DNA of 8,072 nt from Propionibacteriaceae bacterium (GCA_031262845.1 JAISGZ010000199.1:1-8072); one strand, 5' to 3'. Counted from the first letter of the stretch, positions 1 to 5,795 are shown. Program-made: numbers and translations. The notes: generated from the sequence alone by a model not told the origin.

Positions 1-47
1 GTCGGCTGAGAGAAATCTCCCGCCAACACCATGGTCTTGTCCGTCAT
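1..47 (-). CDS. 5' start of an unidentified gene (partial)
   Basis: An ATG at the 47 end opens a reading frame that runs off the window, giving only the first 15 residues, MTDKTMVLAGDFSQP. A textbook Shine-Dalgarno (AGGAGG, eight bases before the ATG) supports a real translation start. It lies downstream of the terminator at 94-112, so it is probably a separate transcription unit from the RES operon although it points the same way. Too little protein is visible to name a family. No signal peptide or membrane segment is seen in the visible part. Confidence 0.6.
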   Translation of the reverse strand, partial: MTDKTMVLAGDFSQP

Positions 48-55
48 CGGACGAA

Positions 56-61
56 CCTCCT
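56..61 (-). promoter_or_regulatory. Strong Shine-Dalgarno for the gene starting at 47
   Basis: The minus strand reads TGAGGAGGTTCGTCCGATG. The AGGAGG core sits eight bases from the ATG. This is what justifies calling a gene from only 47 bases of visible coding sequence. Confidence 0.65.
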
Positions 62-71
62 CAATGAGCCA

Positions 72-254
72 TCACAAGACATTTTGCAGGAGCAAAACTA
101 GGCTCAGCCTAGCGTTCCAACCGTCCTTTCCCGGTGGGCGCCCACAGTGAGAGCAGATCGGGTTCTGGAAGGTGCGGCGTGGCGGCGGGTTCGACTCAGT
201 GTTTTCCGGGTTCACACCTCGGGGGTCGGTAGTGCCGTCAAAACCGTCGGACAC
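72..254 (-). CDS. Doubtful 60-residue ORF with a CxxC motif
   Basis: A GTG-started frame opens 17 bases after the RES gene stop. Its first 45 or so codons look coding, with mostly C or G in third position. The protein is hydrophilic and proline-rich, with one CSHCGR pair of cysteines that could be half of a zinc knuckle. Against it, no convincing Shine-Dalgarno precedes the GTG, and the frame runs straight through the terminator hairpin at 94-112, which is unusual for a real gene. It may be a small distal gene of the RES operon, the remains of a longer gene, or chance. No family is recognised. Confidence 0.25.
   Translation of the reverse strand: MSDGFDGTTDPRGVNPENTESNPPPRRTFQNPICSHCGRPPGKDGWNARLSLVLLLQNVL
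94..112 (-). terminator. Rho-independent terminator after the RES operon
   Basis: The minus strand reads CTAGGC-TGA-GCCTAG followed at once by TTTT. This is a perfect 6-bp stem with a 3-base loop and a short T run, the standard layout of an intrinsic terminator. It lies about 160 bases past the RES gene stop and before the ribosome binding site of the next gene, so it plausibly ends the RES operon. The T run also forms one arm of a second small inverted repeat, TTTTGC-TCCT-GCAAAA (82-97). The T run is short, so termination could be partial. Confidence 0.6.
134..145. repeat. 12-bp perfect palindrome GTGGGCGCCCAC
   Basis: GTGGGCGCCCAC is identical to its own reverse complement. It lies between the RES gene and the gene starting at 47, about 90 bases upstream of that start. 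It could be a dimeric regulator site for the downstream gene or chance in GC-rich sequence. No second copy was noticed in the window. Confidence 0.3.
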
Positions 255-271
255 GGCGAACTAAGCCGGTT

Positions 272-2101
272 TTATATTTCGGAGGCCGGTAGCGCCACTT
301 CACTGACAGGTAGCGGTTCCCCAGCGCTCGTTTCTTCAGGAGCGGGGTCATCAGGAAATCGGCGCAGCACGAGTATTTGGTCACCACCCACAGGCCAGTT
401 GTGATTGAGGTAGCTCCACAACGCCGGACAGTCATACCAATCGGTAGGTGCGGGCGGGTTCCACTTTCCTGCCACCTCGCAGCTATCTGGCCAGGATGAA
501 TGGTCACAGGCCTGGTCCGGATAGTCATTCGTTCGCGGCCAAGGGGCAAACAACGCAATACCCGCTTGAGTTCCCGTCACCGCCATCCCGTAACGGATAC
601 CGTCATAGCCCCGTTCAAGCATGAGCCGGGCGATGGCGTTACTTTCTGTTCTATCAGCGTCTAACAACTGCCGGTCTTGGGGCGTGAGATCGACACACTC
701 AGGGACCTCGCCAAAATCGTTGGGTTCCACCCAGATCGCGTATTGAACTTGAGAAGCCAGAAAGCTTAAGGTCACAATTGGTTGACGCCCCAAAACTTCG
801 GCCCAGCAATCCAGTGGGCTCTCACCTAAATACAGCGCTCCGTAATCTGGGAAGCAATCGGTTTCCGGGTCATCGGGAGGACCTGGGTCATATCGTCCTC
901 GATTGTCATCGAAGTGGGAGTAATGATAAGGATGGGCATATTTTTTCCCCGTGATCCGGTAGTACTCCCCTTTCATTGGCAGTGGAAGAAGGTGACCACT
1001 ATCCAGCACGGACTTCACGCGCTGCCACATAGGACCGTGAGCTTCACTTGGGTTGAAGTTTTGCCAAAGCCTTTGCCCCTTCAACTGTTCTTCAAACCAG
1101 GGCTCGTCGCGTCCTCGAGCCAAGTTAGCACGCACATAAACTGCTAATTTCCAGCCTGACAGCGGGTGTTTCGTTGGGTCACTACTCTTAACGAGACCAT
1201 CGAGCACGTATCTCACGACCGGTTTCATCCGGTCAAGCGGCTCTGCTCCAGACGCAACGCCTTTTGCCTCGTCAAACTGAAAAACCGGATACTTTATCTC
1301 TCCATCCCAGTCTTTAAGTGATATGACACTCAGAGACTGAGACCATTGTTGGAGTTGATTGTGTCTTTTCTCCAAGTCATCCCCGGGAAGAAGTTCACCG
1401 AACAGCTCGACCACGGTTTCATTCTCGGACAAGAACTCTTCATTCTCCAGGAGCAAAACTGGATCACGATCGATAACTGAGCCATCAAGGGCTCTGTCCA
1501 TAGGCCACTGCAACCCTAAAATATTCCCACGGTTGGCTTCTCTGAGGGCATCTCTGATTTTGATATCCCAGTCCTCAGTGCTCGATGAAGCTATCGGCCT
1601 CAAGCACCGCCTAACCGCCGCGATGAGTTCCACTGATTGTTCATAGAACAGTCTTCGGCAAGCTTCTTCGACGGGCGGTGGAATAATACTTTCAGCTAGT
1701 CCCAGCGAATTATCCTGGGATAGCTCGCAACAATTTAATGTGACGTGCCATTGCTTTTTTACAGTGACCGCTGAAGTTTTGATAAGACCATCTACGGCCG
1801 CTAATAGTCGAGCCAGTTGAATGATATTTCCTCGGGTTAGGTGATACTCCTCATCAGTGTCGTCGACTTGAGTCCGGTAACTATCCCACCACGGCCGAAC
1901 CGTCTCTTCATAATACCGGCGTAGTGCATCACAATGAGCGCACAGACGTTGAGAGATCTTCGTGAACTGAACGTCATTCAATAATACCAGCACACCAGCT
2001 AAATCGCCCAGGTCTTCAACCGTTGTAAGGGTCCGACGCAACAGGTTTGGCGTCCATTCATTAAAGTTTGGAACTCTTCCCATAGGCGGCATAGACGGCA
2101 C
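272..2101 (-). CDS. Large RES-domain protein, putative NAD+-degrading effector
   Basis: In the frame opened by the GTG at 2110 (612 residues), the C-terminal part (about 380-525) resembles the RES domain. It shows YRITGKK, then HFDDNRGRYDP (about 399-409), GALYLGESPLDCWAEVLGR (about 424-442) with the expected glutamate, and RGYDGIRYGMAVTG (about 500-513). RES toxins such as MbcT destroy NAD+; NADase activity here is inferred. The usual serine after the DGIxY block is not seen (GMA instead), so activity may be altered. About 370 residues of unrecognised sequence precede it, including IKYPVFQFD (about 272-280), which resembles the core of Xre/DUF2384 antitoxins. Typical RES toxins are far shorter, near 150-230 residues. 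I prefer the GTG at 2101 (609 residues) because AAGGTGAG sits just upstream; the GTG at 2110 is possible. The last 30 or so residues are acidic and proline-rich, probably disordered. Last firm gene of the PRTase operon. Confidence 0.75.
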   Translation of the reverse strand: MPSMPPMGRVPNFNEWTPNLLRRTLTTVEDLGDLAGVLVLLNDVQFTKISQRLCAHCDALRRYYEETVRPWWDSYRTQVDDTDEEYHLTRGNIIQLARLLAAVDGLIKTSAVTVKKQWHVTLNCCELSQDNSLGLAESIIPPPVEEACRRLFYEQSVELIAAVRRCLRPIASSSTEDWDIKIRDALREANRGNILGLQWPMDRALDGSVIDRDPVLLLENEEFLSENETVVELFGELLPGDDLEKRHNQLQQWSQSLSVISLKDWDGEIKYPVFQFDEAKGVASGAEPLDRMKPVVRYVLDGLVKSSDPTKHPLSGWKLAVYVRANLARGRDEPWFEEQLKGQRLWQNFNPSEAHGPMWQRVKSVLDSGHLLPLPMKGEYYRITGKKYAHPYHYSHFDDNRGRYDPGPPDDPETDCFPDYGALYLGESPLDCWAEVLGRQPIVTLSFLASQVQYAIWVEPNDFGEVPECVDLTPQDRQLLDADRTESNAIARLMLERGYDGIRYGMAVTGTQAGIALFAPWPRTNDYPDQACDHSSWPDSCEVAGKWNPPAPTDWYDCPALWSYLNHNWPVGGDQILVLRRFPDDPAPEETSAGEPLPVSEVALPASEI

Positions 2102-2110
2102 AAAACTCAC

Positions 2111-2138
2111 CTTATATCAAAAAAGCACAGAAAAACAA
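2111..2138 (-). promoter_or_regulatory. Possible internal promoter before the RES gene
   Basis: The gap between the PRTase gene stop and the RES gene is strikingly A/T-rich on an otherwise mixed background. On the minus strand TTGTTT (2138-2133) and TATAAG (2116-2111) are separated by 16 bases. Initiation about seven bases further on would fall almost on the GTG at 2101, giving a very short or leaderless transcript. The T runs have no preceding hairpin, so this is not a terminator. A second promoter would allow the effector to be expressed apart from the PRTase. Motif match is approximate. Confidence 0.3.
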
Positions 2139-2162
2139 CTACGCTCGATCAATTAATCCATG

Positions 2163-3866
2163 TTATCCAGACCCGACCCTCACCGCCATCCGCGTTTTAC
2201 CAAATGCGGAAAAATTACCTTCGAGGCCAGCAATAATTGGTTGGGCATTTTCACCGCAGCGATAGCCACGGACGCTGAGTAACTGTCCAGTCGATGAGTC
2301 AGCTCGAAGTCTAAGGACAGGCACGGCATGTCCCAGATCGTTTAATACATCGAGCATCAGTGAAACGGTATTACGCCAAGTTGAATTGGTAACCTGATTT
2401 GTCGCGGCGAAGTCACCAGAGACTTTGAGCTGCTCTACTAACTCATCTAAAGTAAGAAATTTTGGTTTTCCCTCGTCACCATTAGTCGTTTCGCGCTTAG
2501 GCAACCAATTCTGAGAAAAAACGGGATAGCAAAGATCGTCTCCGACGCCGAAGATATCTTCGCCAGCCAGCCACTCCTCGCCTTCAGGAAAAATAAAGCT
2601 GGGATTCAACAACTCAACGAGATCAGACGGTGATTTTTCACGGCAGCCAGGGAGATTAAATAAAAACCGTAGATTATCGGGGATGATAATGCTTTCCAAA
2701 CGTTCAGACATCGCCACAGAAGTGAATTGACTATCTTCTATCAAGGCTTGCCCAAACAGTTCTAGAGCAGTTCTTTCATTAAACAACTGGAGAAAAATCC
2801 GCCCCAAAAGATAGCTCATCAAAGCCAGGGCTGGACCAAGCTTACGTCTCAACCCTTTTTCAATTTTATCAAAACTGTCTTTCGTCGCGCTGCCAACTAA
2901 TATTTTCAGTTGATCATTATTGATGAGTTTAACCCGTAACAGCCATTCGGCTACAGCCTCGACAGAAAGATTCTCCATAAGTACCAGCGGCACAAGCCGG
3001 AACCGCACCCGGTTTAACCCATCAGACATGGTGAAAAGCCTGAGCTTCACCACACTCACGAGATTAGCGGCGGGACCGAACCGGTCGACTAGTTCCCGCA
3101 AAAAATCATCACGCGGAAACAGCGTATAGTTACGCCCTCCGTCAGTCGCGATAGCCGCGTTAGTGACATTAGCGACCTCCCAAGATCCTTGAGAGCCCTC
3201 TGATCCTTTGATTAAGGTCTTAACGGCGCGATTCATCGTCTCGACAGATACCGAGGCTTCTTCGCTGATGGGAGCGTCAGCAAACAGTGGCGTGAGCGCA
3301 CGAGCAAAGGCCCGCGTGTACTCGTCGTGTAAATGGGGATCCCCTTTGCCGAGCCACGTGGGCGACCCGTCACCATATTTGGGATAACCGTTGGGATCGG
3401 AATAGTCCAGAGCGACGCGAACACCTTGTTTACCGTCATGATCGGGCGTGACATCAAACTTCATGTTCTTTGCCAGTCTCAGTAAGGTCTTCTCCGACTG
3501 ACCAGTCACTTTCGTATCATCAACTAGAAAAACGTTTCTTCCACCCGACCATTTGTCTGCCTCTTCCAAAGCCATAAAGCGGTCGGATAGAACTTGGCGA
3601 TGCGGTGTTTGTTGAGGTGTCGGGACCACACCAGCCAGACGGAGAACGTGGTAAAACGTCGTTGCCCGCCGAGCTCCCAGGATCACAAGGTCGGATTGTC
3701 CAGCAGCCAAACTTTCTGTCGCCTCTCGAAAGAGACTCACTAGCCGGTCACGGGTGGGACGGCGAAAGGCCATCAGAGCCGACAAGGCGGCTTCCTGCTG
3801 GCGAGTCGTCCGGTTCCGCAGTTTTGACACATCCCCCGCAGTCGGGCGTGTCTTTGTGGACTTCAC
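2163..3866 (-). CDS. PRTase-like domain protein with long unknown C-terminal region
   Basis: The protein has 567 residues. Residues about 58-79 form a strand and loop (DLVILGARRATTFY). Residues 111-128 read NVFLVDDTKVTGQSEKTL, matching the type I phosphoribosyltransferase PRPP loop (four hydrophobics, D116-D117, then T121-G122). LSDRFMALEE lies between them. Type I PRTases bind PRPP or related nucleotides; substrate and activity here are unknown. Residues about 130-567 match nothing I recognise; about 340-375 looks helical and hydrophobic but not clearly membrane-spanning, and CYPVF (446-450) echoes YPVFQFD in the RES protein. The frame is open to a GTG at 3926, but the GTG at 3866 has AGAAGG four bases upstream, starting immediately after the stop of the small ORF before it, so 3866 is chosen. 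The RES gene follows after about 60 bases. The gene looks more AT-rich than the drm genes. Possible roles are sensor, regulator or partner of the RES effector. Confidence 0.75.
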   Translation of the reverse strand: MKSTKTRPTAGDVSKLRNRTTRQQEAALSALMAFRRPTRDRLVSLFREATESLAAGQSDLVILGARRATTFYHVLRLAGVVPTPQQTPHRQVLSDRFMALEEADKWSGGRNVFLVDDTKVTGQSEKTLLRLAKNMKFDVTPDHDGKQGVRVALDYSDPNGYPKYGDGSPTWLGKGDPHLHDEYTRAFARALTPLFADAPISEEASVSVETMNRAVKTLIKGSEGSQGSWEVANVTNAAIATDGGRNYTLFPRDDFLRELVDRFGPAANLVSVVKLRLFTMSDGLNRVRFRLVPLVLMENLSVEAVAEWLLRVKLINNDQLKILVGSATKDSFDKIEKGLRRKLGPALALMSYLLGRIFLQLFNERTALELFGQALIEDSQFTSVAMSERLESIIIPDNLRFLFNLPGCREKSPSDLVELLNPSFIFPEGEEWLAGEDIFGVGDDLCYPVFSQNWLPKRETTNGDEGKPKFLTLDELVEQLKVSGDFAATNQVTNSTWRNTVSLMLDVLNDLGHAVPVLRLRADSSTGQLLSVRGYRCGENAQPIIAGLEGNFSAFGKTRMAVRVGSG

Positions 3867-3870
3867 AACG

Positions 3871-3876
3871 CCTTCT
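3871..3876 (-). promoter_or_regulatory. Shine-Dalgarno deciding the PRTase gene start
   Basis: The minus strand reads GGCTGAAAGAAGGCGTTGTG. TGA ends the small upstream ORF, AGAAGG is the ribosome binding site, and GTG at 3866 is four bases further on. This compact stop/SD/start arrangement is why the shorter 567-residue form is preferred. It also suggests that translation of the two genes is coupled. Confidence 0.6.
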
Positions 3877-3877
3877 T

Positions 3878-4120
3878 TCAGCCAAGGAACGTGATTCGCT
3901 GAGGTAAGGCATCGGGACGGACACACTTGCTGGCACGCTTCAACCCGGCCAACCGAGCGTTGCCATTCTCAACGAAAAATTGGGGGCAGTTTAGCAAGGG
4001 GCTTTTTTCTTGTCGACTTTGATGTCGCTTAATCTCGCCTGTGACAACTCCCTCAGACGTCTGATCTGAGACGCCCATCGTCTTAACCATTGGGCCGGGA
4101 TCGGGTTGAGTGGCGAGCAC
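3878..4120 (-). CDS. Small 80-residue protein heading the PRTase-RES operon
   Basis: GTG-started ORF with a strong ribosome binding site (GGAGGG, four bases upstream), ending in TGA eleven bases before the PRTase start at 3866. The protein begins MLATQPDPGPMVKTMG and ends RPDALPQRITFLG. It is hydrophilic, with a basic C-terminal half containing LNCPQFFVENGNARLAGL, and has no signal peptide or membrane segment. No family is recognised. The position, first in an operon with a probable effector, would suit an antitoxin, a regulator or a translated leader; which one cannot be told from sequence. The frame passes through a pair of overlapping palindromes (4052-4070), so part of it may instead be regulatory DNA. 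Confidence rests on the Shine-Dalgarno and the tight spacing. Confidence 0.5.
   Translation of the reverse strand: MLATQPDPGPMVKTMGVSDQTSEGVVTGEIKRHQSRQEKSPLLNCPQFFVENGNARLAGLKRASKCVRPDALPQRITFLG
4052..4070. repeat. Overlapping palindromes in the small operon-head ORF
   Basis: TCAGACGTCTGA (4053-4064) is a perfect 12-bp palindrome. CTCAGA (4052-4057) also pairs with TCTGAG (4065-4070) across a 7-base gap. The two foldings share bases and cannot form together. They lie 50-70 bases inside the small ORF, upstream of the PRTase gene. A regulator site or an attenuator-like switch is possible; chance is not excluded. Confidence 0.35.
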
Positions 4121-4124
4121 TTTA

Positions 4125-4130
4125 CCCTCC
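4125..4130 (-). promoter_or_regulatory. Strong Shine-Dalgarno of the small operon-head ORF
   Basis: The minus strand reads AACTGGAGGGTAAAGTG. GGAGGG stands four bases before the GTG at 4120. It is the main evidence that the 80-residue ORF is translated. Confidence 0.55.
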
Positions 4131-4138
4131 AGTTAAAA

Positions 4139-4169
4139 ACTACACGTGCGGAATTACTTAAATGTAAGT
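4139..4169 (-). promoter_or_regulatory. Possible promoter with overlapping operator-like repeat
   Basis: On the minus strand TTACAT (4167-4162) and TGTAGT (4144-4139) are 17 bases apart, a loose match to -35 and -10 boxes. The region is the most A/T-rich stretch upstream of the small ORF. The -35 box lies inside an inverted repeat, ACTTA-AATG-TAAGT (4156-4169), placed where a repressor dimer could block RNA polymerase. The start would be about 10-20 bases before the Shine-Dalgarno or close to it. The boxes are imperfect, so this remains a suggestion. Confidence 0.35.
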
Positions 4170-4170
4170 T

Positions 4171-4388
4171 ACTACTCATTACGATGGTTTTACGGATTTA
4201 CACCGCGACACACCGCTTAGTCCTTCGGACCCAGGCAGTCAGGCCTGAAGACACTCTCCGGCATTTTTCACAAACAACCTCAAAAAATGCCGAACCATTC
4301 CGTGTCCTTGACGGACGTTAGTCATGTTTTAGTCAGTCAACCCGAGACCTGAACGTATTGTGATCGGAGTCTGTATCACCAACATCAC
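4171..4388. other. Non-coding stretch between doxX and the PRTase operon
   Basis: No convincing gene, tRNA or mobile element is seen. The region holds the perfect inverted repeat at 4259-4292, a 10-bp palindrome TCAGGCCTGA (4239-4248), a GTCC-TTC-GGAC hairpin (about 4220-4230) and the end of the doxX unit. Several small secondary-structure elements in little more than 200 bases suggest regulatory or transcript-end functions, or a junction between two acquired clusters. Confidence 0.4.
4259..4292. repeat. 10-bp perfect inverted repeat CGGCATTTTT/AAAAATGCCG
   Basis: CGGCATTTTT (4259-4268) and AAAAATGCCG (4283-4292) are exact reverse complements separated by 14 bases. The stem is too long to expect by chance in so short a region. 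It lacks a T run after the stem on either strand, since the T and A runs are inside the stem, so it is not a standard intrinsic terminator. It could still help end the doxX transcript, act as a protein binding site, or mark an insertion boundary. Confidence 0.55.
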
Positions 4389-4835
4389 CTACACCGGCGC
4401 AACGACAGAATCCGTCGGATCCTTCGTACGACCAAACAGGAGCCGGTCGATTGACACGGCACCGGCACCAAAGGCCACAAGTAGGAGGGACAGCAGAACC
4501 AGGACGGCGGCGTATTCGTAACCGTTGTTGGCGATGTGAAAGCCGTTCCACCAGTGAATCCACAGGATCGTCATGGTGAACTCAGCTGTCAAACAGGCGG
4601 CCACGATCCGGGTCAACAAGCCGAGCGCGATCAAGGCGCCACCACCGATTTCCAGCCCAACCGCACCCCAATAGAAAATCGACGGCCAGGGCAGCCCGAT
4701 CGTGAAGAGCAGCGGCTCGTAATGCTGATAACCGTCCATCACCCGGGTCAAACCACGGACCATGAGACCAGCGCCGAAAACCAGTCGCACAATCAGCAGG
4801 ATCAGCGATTGCATGACTTGACCGAATTTCCCCAT
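4389..4835 (-). CDS. DoxX-family integral membrane protein
   Basis: A 148-residue protein with about four hydrophobic helices (roughly residues 8-30, 52-74, 78-95 and 105-127). The layout matches DoxX-like proteins: an early arginine-containing helix (LIVRLVFGAGLMVRGLTR), a Gly-rich second helix (GLEIGGGALIALGLLTR), and a Trp/His-containing third segment (ILWIHWWNGF) leading to GYEYAAVLVLLSLLLV. It is therefore probably in the cytoplasmic membrane. DoxX relatives have been linked to quinone or thiosulfate metabolism and to redox stress, but most are uncharacterised, so no reaction is assigned. A strong Shine-Dalgarno (GGGAGGA, eight bases before ATG) supports the start. It is separated by over 200 bases from drmC and by over 250 from the small ORF of the PRTase operon, so it is probably its own unit. 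No link to either defence cluster is visible. Confidence 0.85.
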   Translation of the reverse strand: MGKFGQVMQSLILLIVRLVFGAGLMVRGLTRVMDGYQHYEPLLFTIGLPWPSIFYWGAVGLEIGGGALIALGLLTRIVAACLTAEFTMTILWIHWWNGFHIANNGYEYAAVLVLLSLLLVAFGAGAVSIDRLLFGRTKDPTDSVVAPV

Positions 4836-4962
4836 GTCGTTCTTCCTCCCCCAGACAGCTTTGGCTTTCAGCCAACGTTGCCCCCACGCTACTGCGAACC
4901 AGCTTCACGACGCCTGAGGCTGGGCCAGTGTCGTTCTCTCTCCGTTCAAAGTCAAGGTGGTG
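4836..4962 (-). promoter_or_regulatory. doxX upstream region: RBS and weak promoter candidate
   Basis: GGGAGGA (4850-4844) is the ribosome binding site of doxX. Further upstream, TTGACT (4955-4950) is a good -35 box, but the sequence 17 bases later (GACACT) is a poor -10 box, so the promoter is uncertain. A small hairpin TTGGC-TGAAA-GCCAA lies in the leader just upstream of the ribosome binding site. No terminator for the DISARM operon was found here. Confidence 0.3.
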
Positions 4963-5052
4963 CTACTCGACCAGGCTGGCATCCGGGATTTCAAGTTCAT
5001 CGGCCATCTTGATCGGCTTCTTTTGATCGGGCAGGGAGTCATCAAAGTCCGG
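4963..5052 (-). other. In-frame open continuation after the drmC stop
   Basis: Immediately after the drmC TAA (5053-5055) the same frame continues without a stop for 29 codons to a TAG. It reads PDFDDSLPDQKKP, then IKMADELEIPDASLVE. The stretch is acidic, with protein-like codon choice, and ends cleanly. It could be a former C-terminal tail of DrmC cut off by a nonsense change, the remains of another gene's 3' end, or a low-level readthrough extension. Chance is possible because the stretch is short. No independent start with a ribosome binding site is seen. Confidence 0.35.
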
Positions 5053-5790
5053 TTATGCAGACACTCGTTCGTAGAACCGGTCTTCCAAAGCACGCATCTG
5101 CGCTTCGACAGACTGGGCGATCAACGGGTCGTCTAGCTGAAGGCCGAATTCGACATTCTGAGTCTCAGCGCTCTTGGAGTAGTTAGCACTAGTCACCAAC
5201 AGTATCCGGTGGTCGATGACCATGAACTTAGCGTGATTACGAACCCGCTGACCGTTGTTAAGCAGCCTGGTCCTCATGACGATGACCGGACTCAGCTCTC
5301 TGGCCATTTGCCGAGTGGTGGGTTTCCACGGTTGGAGATCGTCGTCAGCAACAGCTGTATCAACGTAAACCCGCACGGTGACTTCGGGCTGGGTCGCAAC
5401 CTCGGCCAGGGCTGTCCACAACAAAGAGCTGCGTTGGAAGTTGTAGGTCGAGCACACAACGGACTCTCGAGCCGAACGCACGAGATGCTGGACTGACGAC
5501 GTCACGTCACCTTGCTCAGTCGCGTTAAACGGGGCCGTCCAGATCGGTGTCAGCGAAGTCGCGTGGGCGTGGGCCCCGGCTATGGCACGGAGAAAGCCAA
5601 CAGTAGCGTTACCACCCATATCCTCAGTGAGGTCAGCTAACAAGCGCCGGACCGTCACTCGCCGTTGCGAGGCCACCACATGGATAGCCTGCGACAACGT
5701 CGCCCCAACTGACAACCGATCAGCGAGACGGGACGCCTCCGTTCCAGTCAGAACTTCACCGAGTTGGTAGGCCGGATCAGCCGGTGACAT
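5053..5790 (-). CDS. drmC: DISARM DrmC, phospholipase D-like protein
   Basis: The protein has 245 residues. A single PLD signature, H186-x-K188-x4-D193 (NHAKFMVIDHRILLVTSANYS, about 185-205), is followed by NVEFGL (about 212-217), and a strand-like segment ESVVCSTYNF stands at about 109-118. This is one PLD half-domain, so catalysis would need a dimer. The N-terminal 80 residues look helical and resemble the DrmC leader region. DrmC is the PLD member of the DISARM anti-phage system; in the characterised Bacillus system it was reported as dispensable, and its substrate is unknown. The identification rests on the HKD motif plus its place right after drmB. A TTG start at 5799 would overlap drmB, but ATG at 5790 has AAGGA nine bases upstream and is preferred. 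Translation is probably coupled to drmB. Confidence 0.9.
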   Translation of the reverse strand: MSPADPAYQLGEVLTGTEASRLADRLSVGATLSQAIHVVASQRRVTVRRLLADLTEDMGGNATVGFLRAIAGAHAHATSLTPIWTAPFNATEQGDVTSSVQHLVRSARESVVCSTYNFQRSSLLWTALAEVATQPEVTVRVYVDTAVADDDLQPWKPTTRQMARELSPVIVMRTRLLNNGQRVRNHAKFMVIDHRILLVTSANYSKSAETQNVEFGLQLDDPLIAQSVEAQMRALEDRFYERVSA

Positions 5791-5795
5791 GAGTA

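Noticed and set aside
3867..3926. Longer PRTase start at GTG 3926
   Set aside because: It has no convincing ribosome binding site and would overlap the small ORF. The GTG at 3866 has AGAAGG at proper spacing.
3991..4179. 62-residue minus-strand ORF overlapping the operon-head ORF
   Set aside because: It overlaps the 80-residue ORF in a different frame and lacks a comparable ribosome binding site. The other frame has GGAGGG and joins neatly to the PRTase gene.
4333..4563. 76-residue minus-strand ORF overlapping doxX
   Set aside because: It is out of frame with doxX and arginine-rich, as expected for a shadow of a membrane protein gene.
4536..5012. 158-residue plus-strand open frame
   Set aside because: It lies opposite doxX and its leader, is rich in Gln, His and Pro, and has no family resemblance. 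The doxX protein with four membrane helices explains the region.
4905..5093. 62-residue minus-strand ORF after drmC
   Set aside because: It overlaps the end of drmC in another frame, is rich in Ser, Thr and Arg, and has no supported start. The frame continuing drmC looks more protein-like.
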